Shown in pieces: positions 1 through 7,428 of a stretch of 64,000 bases of DNA; within the stretch, counting starts at the first letter, position 1; each line of letters opens with the position of its first letter. Location of the stretch: the NCBI RefSeq assembly GCF_034263275.1, contig NZ_CP139559.1:2790001-2854000 (forward strand), read 5' to 3'. The notes beneath the pieces were generated by a model, which did no database searches, was not told where the DNA came from, and saw only the letters and a program-made list of their open reading frames with translations. Origin of the DNA: Mucilaginibacter sp. cycad4 (GTDB lineage Bacteria; Bacteroidota; Bacteroidia; Sphingobacteriales; Sphingobacteriaceae). Position numbers and translations under genes: made by a program.

Positions 1-1
1 A

Positions 2-94
2 TTAATTGTGAATGGTTTGAAAAGTATTCGTGTAGAAATTTTTCAGATGGGATTTAATAAAACGGATCGAATTATTTTAAACGCAATTCCCTGA
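2..94 (+). CDS. C-terminal end of an unidentified protein (partial)
   Basis: Frame 2 is open from the window edge to a TGA at 92-94, giving 30 residues ending in DRIILNAIP. The next frame also stays open, but only to 57. The frame-2 peptide reads like ordinary protein, and the stop sits just before a hairpin that ends transcripts. The gene body lies outside the window, so the product cannot be named. The call is uncertain because 30 codons are few. Confidence 0.4.
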   Translation, partial: LIVNGLKSIRVEIFQMGFNKTDRIILNAIP

Positions 95-130
95 TAAAAA
101 AGGCTTCCCTCTTCGGAAAGCCTTTGGTTG
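95..130. terminator. Bidirectional hairpin terminator
   Basis: The arms AAGGCTTCC and GGAAAGCCTT pair with one bulged base around a CTCTTC loop. There is a T-rich tract on the + side (GGTTGTTTT) and six Ts on the minus side. It can end both the edge gene (+) and the DinB-family gene (-), which converge here. Confidence 0.75.
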
Positions 131-145
131 TTTTATATGGGCACA

Positions 146-667
146 TTAGCTTCTGTCATAAAACGCGGGTGGCTCAATACCCAAAGTGCGAAGATAAACA
201 TAGCCCTGGCCACGGTGATGGATCTCGTTATCAATAACGTATTGTAAAATATAGTTAACCAAACCTTCGTACTGGCCAAATGCCAATACTGTTTCCTGGA
301 AACGTTCGGGCGTAATTTGGGGCCAGTAGGTTTTGATTTCTTCGGTGGCTTCATCCCAAAGTTGCAGCAGTTCGGCCTTTGTCGCCGCTGTTATTTTGCC
401 CGTGTGGTGATCAAGACCGGCAATGGGTGTCCAGTTATCGGTTACAACACCTCTTACACAAGGCCCGCCCATACTAACAAACTCTTTTACCATATCGGCA
501 AAGGGGCGCATACCGCCTATCGAATAATTAAATAATGCATCCTCCGGAAAAGCGTCGATAACCCTGCGGGTTACCCGGCGTTGGCCAAGCCAGCTTTGTA
601 AAAGTTGATCGGGTGTATAAACAGCTGCTGCCGTTTCGGTTGACTGTTGATTTGTGTTAGTTTCCAT
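146..667 (-). CDS. DinB family protein
   Basis: A 173-residue protein of the DinB/YfiT four-helix-bundle superfamily, whose members are metal-binding and often act as thiol transferases or damage-inducible proteins. Family-like features are a His pair in the middle (LDHHTGK) and the C-terminal NEIHHRGQGYVYLR segment, where the His residues form the usual metal site. The length is normal for the family. The ATG is at 665-667, with an AT-rich leader and no Shine-Dalgarno. It is monocistronic: the next gene starts at 1098 and a terminator follows it. The name is structural, and a role in DNA damage is not implied by the sequence. The substrate is unknown. Confidence 0.85.
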   Translation of the reverse strand: METNTNQQSTETAAAVYTPDQLLQSWLGQRRVTRRVIDAFPEDALFNYSIGGMRPFADMVKEFVSMGGPCVRGVVTDNWTPIAGLDHHTGKITAATKAELLQLWDEATEEIKTYWPQITPERFQETVLAFGQYEGLVNYILQYVIDNEIHHRGQGYVYLRTLGIEPPAFYDRS

Positions 668-753
668 TGCTTTGATGTTTTGTTATTGATTACAATACAA
701 AGTAACCACACCATGGTGACAGCCCTATGTCAACAGGAAAAAAGAAAAACTAA

Positions 754-1098
754 CTAATTTGTATTTTGGATAAACTCCACTACCTGTTGCTGCTCATAAT
801 TCGATAAAGTGCCTTCCGAATAGTGCCACTTAGAAGCAGCATCGCCCTCAAAGCGGATCTGTCCTAAATAATCCGGGTTCTTTTTATCATCAAGCAGGGG
901 TTTGCTTTCGCCAATTTCAGGAGCTATTTCCTGTACTTCAAAAAGGATAGCTTCACCATCGGCGCCGCCTTTATAAAGCTTATACAAGCCGGTGGAATTT
1001 AGTTCATGATTTGCCGATTGATGCAGCACCGGCTCAATAATGATATTCCTTTGTGTGCCGTTGTCGCCGGTGACGTTGTGGTTTACTGTGTGGATCAT
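754..1098 (-). CDS. Hypothetical protein, 114 aa
   Basis: I do not recognise this family. The product is a small acidic soluble protein without signal peptide or membrane segment. It has a beta-rich look in the middle (LYKLYKGG, AILFEVQEI) and a stretch GQIRFEG near the C-terminus. The start ATG is at 1096-1098. It lies between the UMF1 transporter gene (stop about 47 bp upstream of this start) and the DinB gene, all on the minus strand, so it may share their transcript. Normal codon use argues that it is real, but no function is assigned. Confidence 0.6.
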   Translation of the reverse strand: MIHTVNHNVTGDNGTQRNIIIEPVLHQSANHELNSTGLYKLYKGGADGEAILFEVQEIAPEIGESKPLLDDKKNPDYLGQIRFEGDAASKWHYSEGTLSNYEQQQVVEFIQNTN

Positions 1099-1145
1099 GG
1101 CTTATACTTTTATTTATTGATAGTACAAGCATGCAGCCAAATTGT

Positions 1146-2474
1146 TTAAGCCTCCACTTCGACACGCTGTTTGCGAAGTTTATTTTCTGTAAACATCAGC
1201 ACGATGAGCATAATAAGCCCTAATACAAAAAAGCCATCAAGGGCAAGTGTCGAATCGCGCATTTCATTGGTTACCGCCTCTACAAAACCAAAACAAAACA
1301 AGCCCACCACTATCGATAGCTTTTCGGTAACATCATAGAAGCTAAAATACGAAGCCGTATCCGGGATATTTTCAGGCAAATATTTGGAATAGGTTGAACG
1401 TGATAACGATTGTACCCCTCCCATTACTATACCGATAATCACTGCTGCAACATAAAACTGGGTAGAACTGGTAATAAAATAAGCATACAGACAAATGGCC
1501 GACCAGATTGCCACCAAACCTACCAGCGTACGCACATTACCGAATTTCTCCGACGATTTAGAGGCGATCAACGCACCGGGCACAGCAACCACCTGGATGA
1601 TAAGCACTATGGAGATGAGAGCAGCATCGGGCATATGCAATTCTTTGGCTGCAAAATTAGCCGCAACCAGCATAATGGTTTGCACCCCCACCGAGTAAAG
1701 GAAAAACGACGCCAGGAAGCGTTTCAACAAAGGCATACTCCTTACTTTCCCAAAAACCTTCGCCAACTCTTTAAAGCCGCCGGTAAGCACGTTATAACTA
1801 TGCTTGCCCGCATTGGGCTGCCCCTTTGGTAACATCCGGAAAGGGATAATAGAAAAACCTATCCACCATACAAAAACCATCAGGAACGAGATCCGTGCCG
1901 GCAGCCAGTCATCAGTGATACCGAACCAATTAGGTTGAAGCACTACTATAAAGCATAAAACCTGCACCACAATACTGCCTACATAACCATAAATAAAGCC
2001 TTTGGCGCTCACAGCATCCTGCTTATCGGGTGTGGCAATTTGGGGAAGATAAGAATTATAAAATACAAAGCCACCGCAATAACCTATAGAAGCGAGGCCA
2101 AAGCAAAGCATCGGGATTTCCAATCCTGTGCCGGGCTTAAAGAAAAATAAACCCGCACAGGCCAGGCTACCCAACCAGGTAAATAATTGCAGGTATGATT
2201 TTTTATTGCCTCGGTAATCGGCTATGGAAGTGAGGATAGGCAAGATGGCGGCCACCACAAGATATGACAGACCCAATATATAGTTTGATAAAACCGTATT
2301 AACATACCGGTGCCCCAAAAAGGTTACCATTTGGGTATTTTTTGAATTGAATTTGGTTACCTCTACAAAATACGCGGGAAATATGGTAGAGGTGATAACG
2401 ATGTTATATGACTGATTGGCCCAGTCAAACATACACCAGGCCCAAATAGTTTTCTTGTTGTTTTTTGCTTCCAT
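1146..2474 (-). CDS. MFS transporter, UMF1/Atg22-like family
   Basis: A 442-residue inner-membrane carrier with about twelve hydrophobic segments. The N-terminal motif FDWANQSY (residues 16-23) matches the DWANSAY signature of the UMF1 family, related to yeast vacuolar Atg22 amino-acid effluxers. The loop DYRGNKKSYLQ after the third segment is the MFS A-like loop, and GGVQSLSRSTYSKYLP in the second half is also typical of the family. The length is usual. The substrate in bacteria is not established, and export of small organic solutes is a guess. The gene is read away from the 2569 gene, and the roughly 95 bp between them must hold both promoters. Confidence 0.88.
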   Translation of the reverse strand: MEAKNNKKTIWAWCMFDWANQSYNIVITSTIFPAYFVEVTKFNSKNTQMVTFLGHRYVNTVLSNYILGLSYLVVAAILPILTSIADYRGNKKSYLQLFTWLGSLACAGLFFFKPGTGLEIPMLCFGLASIGYCGGFVFYNSYLPQIATPDKQDAVSAKGFIYGYVGSIVVQVLCFIVVLQPNWFGITDDWLPARISFLMVFVWWIGFSIIPFRMLPKGQPNAGKHSYNVLTGGFKELAKVFGKVRSMPLLKRFLASFFLYSVGVQTIMLVAANFAAKELHMPDAALISIVLIIQVVAVPGALIASKSSEKFGNVRTLVGLVAIWSAICLYAYFITSSTQFYVAAVIIGIVMGGVQSLSRSTYSKYLPENIPDTASYFSFYDVTEKLSIVVGLFCFGFVEAVTNEMRDSTLALDGFFVLGLIMLIVLMFTENKLRKQRVEVEA

Positions 2475-2568
2475 TGCGGGCTTAAAAGTATGGAAATTTG
2501 GTTGAGCTGCATATCAGGGAAACATCATTATAAAATTTATTGTAGCTTTATGAATAGACGACTATAAT

Positions 2569-3063
2569 ATGTTCAACTACCTCCATTTTACAAATCAATT
2601 CGGCTCCTATCTTTATGATGATAATTTCCAGGCTTTTTTAGCCGATACATTTACTGACCTTAGCTCATACAATATACTGAAAAGCGATTATATGCGATCT
2701 GAATTATTGCATATTGATTTAGGTTTTACCAACGAGGATGCTGTTATTGATGAAGATGAGCTGATAGTTTTAGAACCGGGACGGCCGATATTTTCTCATC
2801 TGAATATTTACCCTGACCCGGATATGCAATATTTGCTGCCATTTGAGATTTCATTTAGCAACGCCCGCGCAGTAGTTTTCAAAAAAGCAGGAGCACCTAC
2901 GCAAACCAAACAAGGAAATTCTCTCATATTGGATAAACCGTTCCTGGTAGATCATTACAGGATAGGCAACCTTGTATTAAGTATCGATTATGATCCGCAG
3001 GATGAACATATCAACTTTATTCAGTTCCGGGATAATAATATTATAGCACATCTAAAATTATAA
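2569..3063 (+). CDS. Hypothetical protein, 164 aa
   Basis: I do not recognise this family. It is an acidic soluble protein with no signal peptide and no membrane helix, and many short beta-like stretches (YLLPFEISF, LVLSIDYDP). The overall look resembles small orphan immunity-like proteins of Bacteroidota, but no toxin gene lies next to it, so that is only an impression. The ATG at 2569 follows an AT-rich leader holding TAGCTTTA, one base off the -7 consensus TAnnTTTG. The COX1-like gene starts 62 bp downstream on the same strand and may be co-transcribed. Confidence 0.6.
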   Translation: MFNYLHFTNQFGSYLYDDNFQAFLADTFTDLSSYNILKSDYMRSELLHIDLGFTNEDAVIDEDELIVLEPGRPIFSHLNIYPDPDMQYLLPFEISFSNARAVVFKKAGAPTQTKQGNSLILDKPFLVDHYRIGNLVLSIDYDPQDEHINFIQFRDNNIIAHLKL

Positions 3064-3125
3064 GTATCAAGCATTTGGATAGAACAAAGACCTGCAATTA
3101 AATTAACTTCAGAATAGGTGTTGAG

Positions 3126-3665
3126 ATGCTTCAACTTATCTATAATTTTATAGCAGCAACAAATATTACCAACGCCTTGAAACCTTATACCTTTTTTAAT
3201 ATTAAAACTAAGCCATATAACTTACTGGCCATTACCGCATTGCTATCGGCAGTAATTTCATTCCTGTTTGCAAACGACTCCCTGGATATTAACCTGCATG
3301 ATACATATTTTGTGATCTCATATGCTGTAGTTTACCGGTTAATAGCGCTTATACTTATTTTGATATGGACAATTTATGCATTGGCAATGGATGTTTTGCC
3401 ATCGCTTTGGCTAAGCTGGGCGCATATATTGATCACCACAATCGTTGTTACCCTTTTGCTATGTAAGCAAATACATTTTATAGGATTGGATGGCGCAGCA
3501 CGGAGGTATTACGCGGTTTCAGAATTTCAAAAAAAGCAGCAGGGTACTTTCCTGGCTTCCATAATAATAACAGCTGCCTTTTTACTGGGGCAACTGTTAT
3601 TTATCATCAACCTTGTGATGGGTATAATAAAAAAAATCAATCAAAAAACAATTCGTCACAGGTAG
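3126..3665 (+). CDS. COX1-like membrane protein lacking heme ligands
   Basis: A 179-residue protein with about four hydrophobic helices. Residues 57-63 (LHDTYFV) match the helix X start of cytochrome c oxidase subunit I, where His and Asp bind Mg. The segment HFIGLDG-AARRYY (about 117-129) matches the later COX1 block HFLGLAGMPRRY. The positions of the two heme-ligand His in COX1 (HFHY) are Tyr66 and Val68 here, so no heme a or a3 can be bound in the usual way. The whole N-terminal two thirds of COX1 is absent. No subunit II or III gene is nearby. It could be a degenerate oxidase fragment or a repurposed membrane protein. The family resemblance is read by eye. Confidence 0.6.
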   Translation: MLQLIYNFIAATNITNALKPYTFFNIKTKPYNLLAITALLSAVISFLFANDSLDINLHDTYFVISYAVVYRLIALILILIWTIYALAMDVLPSLWLSWAHILITTIVVTLLLCKQIHFIGLDGAARRYYAVSEFQKKQQGTFLASIIITAAFLLGQLLFIINLVMGIIKKINQKTIRHR

Positions 3666-3730
3666 TATCACTTTCGGGCTATTTTAGTAATCATGCATTC
3701 AAGGCAAATAATTTCCACACTAATTTTTCT

Positions 3731-3789
3731 AATTGAACCTAATTACACGAATTAGATTACGGAATTAATTCGTGTAATTCGATTCAATT
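3731..3789. repeat. Imperfect 24-bp inverted repeat of the ATTCGTG type
   Basis: Arms 3731-3754 and 3766-3789 are complementary at 22 of 24 positions around an 11-base spacer. The inner 14 bases (AATTACACGAATTA and its complement) are perfect. It sits between the convergent genes ending at 3665 and 3822 and could end both transcripts. The core matches the ATTCGTGTAATTCG units seen again near 56.6 kb, suggesting a dispersed genomic repeat. Confidence 0.8.
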
Positions 3790-3821
3790 GTATTGACTTT
3801 GCAGAGCATTCGTGCAAGAAT

Positions 3822-5561
3822 TTAATCAAAGATCTCGGGCAGATGTTTATAATTACCTTTAACAGTCGCCAAAACCTCATCAAACTTACCGCCAAGCATC
3901 ATTTTGGTCATAGATATGGCCATGCCTTTAACCATTTTCAATTCGATATGTGGCGGCATAGCAAGGGCTGTTCCATCAGTATAAACGTTTACCAAAACCG
4001 GGCCTGCGTGCGCAAAAGCCTCTGCGATTCCTTGTTCAAGGTACTCCGGGTCATTTATAGTAATCCCCTTTATACCCATTGACTCGGCCACCAAAGTAAA
4101 ATCGGGGTTGTGCATATCAACTTCAAAATCGGGCAGGCCCATTACCTCCATCTCCAATTTTACCATACCAAGGGCCCGGTTATTAAACACAATGATCTTG
4201 ATAGGCAGGTTATATTGTTTGATAGTAGCCAGATCGCCCAGCAGCATAGAGATGCCCCCGTCTCCGCACATGGCCACCACCTGCCTTTCGGGGCAAGCCA
4301 AAGCAGCGCCTATAGCATGAGGCATGGCATTAGCCATGGAGCCATGAACAAATGAACCGATCATCGACCGCCGACCGTTTGCGCTGATATGCCGGGCACT
4401 CCATACGTTACACATCCCGGTATCGCAGGTAAAAATGGCATCTTCCGATGCATTTTCATTTACAATAGCGGCCAAAGCTTCGGGGTGGATGGCATCATGT
4501 TTACCGTAATCCTGAATGTAGGCTTGCTGCTGTTCTTTCACTTTGGCATGTACATGAAGTTGTGCGTCTAAAAAGCTTCGGTCGGTTTTTTCCCTGATCA
4601 ATGGAATGAGCGCTTTAATGGTAGATTTGATATCGCCATAAAGCCCCATCGTTAGTTTTGCCCGCCGGCCAAGATTTTCAGGCTTGATATCTATCTGCAC
4701 TATTTTTTTATCCTGCGGATAAAAAGGGGTGTAAGGAAAATCGGTACCCAGGAGAATAACCAGGTCACTTTCATGCATGCTATGATAAGCGGCCGGCAAG
4801 CCCAGCAAACCGGTCATGCCAACCTCATAAGGGTTATCATGCTCCAAAAACATTTTACCCCTGAACGAATAGCCAACCGGGGCTTTGATCAATGCAGCAA
4901 GCTCAACCACCTCGTCATGAGCATCGGCACAACCGATGCCGCCAAAAATGCAAACCTTAGGGTTACGATTGATCAGGTCGGCCAGTTTCACTAATTCTTC
5001 CCAAACAGGGGTAATATTGGCTTTGCAAAAAAAGTTATTTACCGACGAGTCAATTTCTACGGCGTCCTCCCCTGCTACATCGCCCGGAAAACCTAATACA
5101 CCAACTCCCTTGCGTTGAATAGCGGTTTGAATAGCGGCTTGCGTCATGCGGGGTACCTGCATGTTATTGGCGGCCACCTGGTTATAATAACTGCAATCGT
5201 CAAAAAGTTTAATAACATTGGTTTCCTGGAAATAATTGCTCCCGAACTCTTTTGTGGCACAGGTGGATGCTATAGCCAAAACGGGCGCTCCAGAACGGTG
5301 GGCATCATAAAGCCCGTTTACCAGATGTACGTGCCCCGGGCCACTGCTGCCTGCGCAGCAGGCAAGTCCGCTTAATTGCGCGTCGGCCGAGGCCGCGAAT
5401 GCACCTGCTTCTTCATTACGCACATGGATCCATTTTAATTCGGGGGTTTTGCGAACCGCGTCATTAAGTTCATTTAAGCTGTCGCCGGTAATGGCGTAAA
5501 TGCGTTTTATGCCGGCTTGTACCAGCATTTCTACAAGCTGCTCGGCTACTTTTTTTGACAT
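3822..5561 (-). CDS. poxB: Thiamine-diphosphate pyruvate oxidase (PoxB-like)
   Basis: The enzyme (about 579 aa) belongs to the ThDP/FAD family of pyruvate dehydrogenase (quinone), which oxidises pyruvate to acetate and CO2 and passes electrons to quinones at the inner membrane. Seen: the N-terminal ThDP Pyr-domain glutamate region RNEEAGAFAAS, the middle FAD-type domain, and the ThDP-binding CGDGGISM followed by NN in the C-terminal domain. The tail resembles E. coli PoxB (PPHIELKMVKG) and ends at a similar point, so the membrane-activation tail may be kept. The start was set at the ATG 5559-5561 (MSKKVAEQ) because the family begins here; 29 upstream in-frame codons look non-coding. It is monocistronic and convergent with the COX1-like gene. 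Some relatives act on other 2-oxo acids. Confidence 0.88.
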   Translation of the reverse strand: MSKKVAEQLVEMLVQAGIKRIYAITGDSLNELNDAVRKTPELKWIHVRNEEAGAFAASADAQLSGLACCAGSSGPGHVHLVNGLYDAHRSGAPVLAIASTCATKEFGSNYFQETNVIKLFDDCSYYNQVAANNMQVPRMTQAAIQTAIQRKGVGVLGFPGDVAGEDAVEIDSSVNNFFCKANITPVWEELVKLADLINRNPKVCIFGGIGCADAHDEVVELAALIKAPVGYSFRGKMFLEHDNPYEVGMTGLLGLPAAYHSMHESDLVILLGTDFPYTPFYPQDKKIVQIDIKPENLGRRAKLTMGLYGDIKSTIKALIPLIREKTDRSFLDAQLHVHAKVKEQQQAYIQDYGKHDAIHPEALAAIVNENASEDAIFTCDTGMCNVWSARHISANGRRSMIGSFVHGSMANAMPHAIGAALACPERQVVAMCGDGGISMLLGDLATIKQYNLPIKIIVFNNRALGMVKLEMEVMGLPDFEVDMHNPDFTLVAESMGIKGITINDPEYLEQGIAEAFAHAGPVLVNVYTDGTALAMPPHIELKMVKGMAISMTKMMLGGKFDEVLATVKGNYKHLPEIFD

Positions 5562-5993
5562 GTTTATTTGTTTAGCGTTAGCGATGTTTTGAGTTTCGTA
5601 TACAGATAACACCAAACACATGCCATTTGTTAAGGAATTAACAGTCAAATATTTGCGATAACGGGATTATTTTAAGCTTTTGATATGTCGTGATTTTATG
5701 ATAATTGATGATATATCGAACAGCCACATTATCGGATCAGGAAGATAGAAGCACCTATAATCAAGCTCTTTTTAGAGGAATTTAAGAGGGCTTGGTTCAT
5801 TTCCATAAGATGAATTCATCATCTTATGTTTCAGCTAAACAAGCCGCCCCATACTACATCTCACCTGAAAGGGTGTCCATCAGAGCCCGTTCACCATCAT
5901 ATAAGGCCCGTTTATCGATAATATTTATCGCCCGGAAAAATTGGAGATACTTTCGATCAAGGAAAAAAAACAAATATCAAACACCCTTAAATC
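5562..5993. other. 432-bp intergenic region between divergent genes
   Basis: The region separates poxB (-) from the DUF3500 gene (+) and must carry both promoters. It is AT-rich. The one clear structure is a 25-bp dyad at 5804-5828, listed separately. No convincing small ORF or RNA gene was seen. Confidence 0.6.
5804..5828. promoter_or_regulatory. Perfect 10-bp dyad upstream of the DUF3500 gene
   Basis: CATAAGATGA and its exact complement TCATCTTATG flank the 5-base spacer ATTCA. It lies about 165 bp before the DUF3500 start. There is no T tract, so an operator is more likely than a terminator. No regulator gene is adjacent. Confidence 0.5.
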
Positions 5994-7424
5994 ATGAAAA
6001 AGTTAATACTCTTATCCGTAACAGGCCTGCTGATAGCGGTCTGTATCCTGGTGGCCTGTAAAAAGAGCAGCGACACAACAACAACTACTACAACAACCAC
6101 CACTACCACAACAACTGCTTCGGTTTCGGCTTTAACTTGTGGTTCGGCGGTTGTGTCATCAACTGCAACCGTTAATATGGTATTCAGTGGCAGCGCTACA
6201 ATACCGTATACAGGCGGCAACGGTGCTACTTATACCGCGGGTACGGCTATCTCTTCAACAGGGGTTACCGGGTTAACGGCAACTTTAGCAGCGGGTACAT
6301 TGGCGAGTGGGGCCGGGAACCTCACTTACGCCATTGCCGGTACACCAACGTCAACAGGTACCGCCTCGTTTTCCATTACCTTCGGCGGTCAAACCTGCAG
6401 CTTTTCAGTTACTGTAGATGCCGCAAGTACATCAACCGGCTGCTCTACCTCAACAAGCATTGCATCAAAAGTAGTTTGCTTAGCCAACGCATTTTTAGCA
6501 ACGCTGACTACCTCTCAACAAGCCTCCGTGGTGTTAACCTTAAATAAAACCAACGCTTTGAGATGGTCAAATCTGCCCTGCGGTCTTTCATGCAGAAATG
6601 GTTTGGCTTTCAGTAGTTTGACCAGCACACAATTAGCCGCTGCAAAAGCCGTGGCAGCAGCAGCCATGGGTACAACCACAGGAGAAGGCTATGACGAATT
6701 TACTCAAATTATGGCGGCCGACGATTACCTGGGAACAATGGCTTCGGGCTACTCTTCAGGCAACTATATCATCGCATTTTTAGGAACCCCTACCACTACC
6801 GGTAAATGGATGCTGCAATTTGGTGGTCATCATTACGCGCAAAACATCACTTATGACGCGGGTGTTGTTACAAGTATCACACCGTTACACCAGGGCGTTG
6901 AACCAAAGGGATCATTTACCACCGGTGGTACAACCTACACAGGGCCAATAGAATCTGAGCATACTGCTATGCAAAATATGCTGGGCTCGTTTACAAGTTC
7001 TGAATTAGCATCTGCTAAAATTTCCGGTTCGTTTTCAGATTGTCTGATGGTTCCGGGGTCTACTACCAATACCATGCCGACTACGAAACAAGGGGTTCAG
7101 GTAAGCACCTTGAGCACAGCGGCCCAGGCAAAAGTTTTAGCGGCAATGATGCCATGGATCAATGACCTTGATGCTACTTCGGCAGCGGCCTTTACCACCA
7201 TTTATCAAAACGAATTAGCCAATACTTATGTGTGTTATGCCAGCAATACTTCAGGTGTTGCAGGTTCTGCAAGTTCATTTTTAACAACCAATACAGACTA
7301 TGTAAGGATAGACGGGCCAAGTGTTTGGATAGAGTTTATATGCCAAACCGGTGTAGTTATCAGTAATCAAATACATTATCACACCGTGATGAGGGATCAT
7401 ACCCGTGATTATATCGGATTATAA
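5994..7424 (+). CDS. DUF3500 lipoprotein with a polythreonine linker
   Basis: A 476-residue protein. The lipoprotein signal peptide ends at LVACKK (lipobox Cys near residue 22), then comes a run of 14 Thr residues, then an Ig-like or repeat-rich segment (about 40-145, GTPTSTGTASFSITFGG), then a DUF3500 domain (about 165-476). Family hallmarks seen are GGHHYAQN (His279-His280) and the C-terminal QIHYHTVMRDHTRDYIG (His461, His463), a His-rich set suited to metal binding. DUF3500 has no firmly known reaction. The following HupE/UreJ gene begins within a few bases of this stop, so the two are probably one transcript and one function. It is likely anchored to the outer or inner membrane facing the periplasm or surface. 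Confidence 0.85.
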   Translation: MKKLILLSVTGLLIAVCILVACKKSSDTTTTTTTTTTTTTTASVSALTCGSAVVSSTATVNMVFSGSATIPYTGGNGATYTAGTAISSTGVTGLTATLAAGTLASGAGNLTYAIAGTPTSTGTASFSITFGGQTCSFSVTVDAASTSTGCSTSTSIASKVVCLANAFLATLTTSQQASVVLTLNKTNALRWSNLPCGLSCRNGLAFSSLTSTQLAAAKAVAAAAMGTTTGEGYDEFTQIMAADDYLGTMASGYSSGNYIIAFLGTPTTTGKWMLQFGGHHYAQNITYDAGVVTSITPLHQGVEPKGSFTTGGTTYTGPIESEHTAMQNMLGSFTSSELASAKISGSFSDCLMVPGSTTNTMPTTKQGVQVSTLSTAAQAKVLAAMMPWINDLDATSAAAFTTIYQNELANTYVCYASNTSGVAGSASSFLTTNTDYVRIDGPSVWIEFICQTGVVISNQIHYHTVMRDHTRDYIGL

Positions 7425-7428
7425 AACT

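Noticed and set aside
1410..1832. 140-codon + strand ORF inside the UMF1 transporter gene
   Set aside because: Fully antisense to a strong membrane protein gene, with a His- and Cys-rich unnatural composition; a shadow frame.
2569..3063. Toxin-immunity pair idea for the 164-aa and 171-aa orphan proteins
   Set aside because: Both look like immunity proteins only by size and acidity; no toxin gene is adjacent to either.
5987..6220. Minus-strand ORF with a long valine run
   Set aside because: It is the antisense shadow of the threonine run in the DUF3500 lipoprotein.
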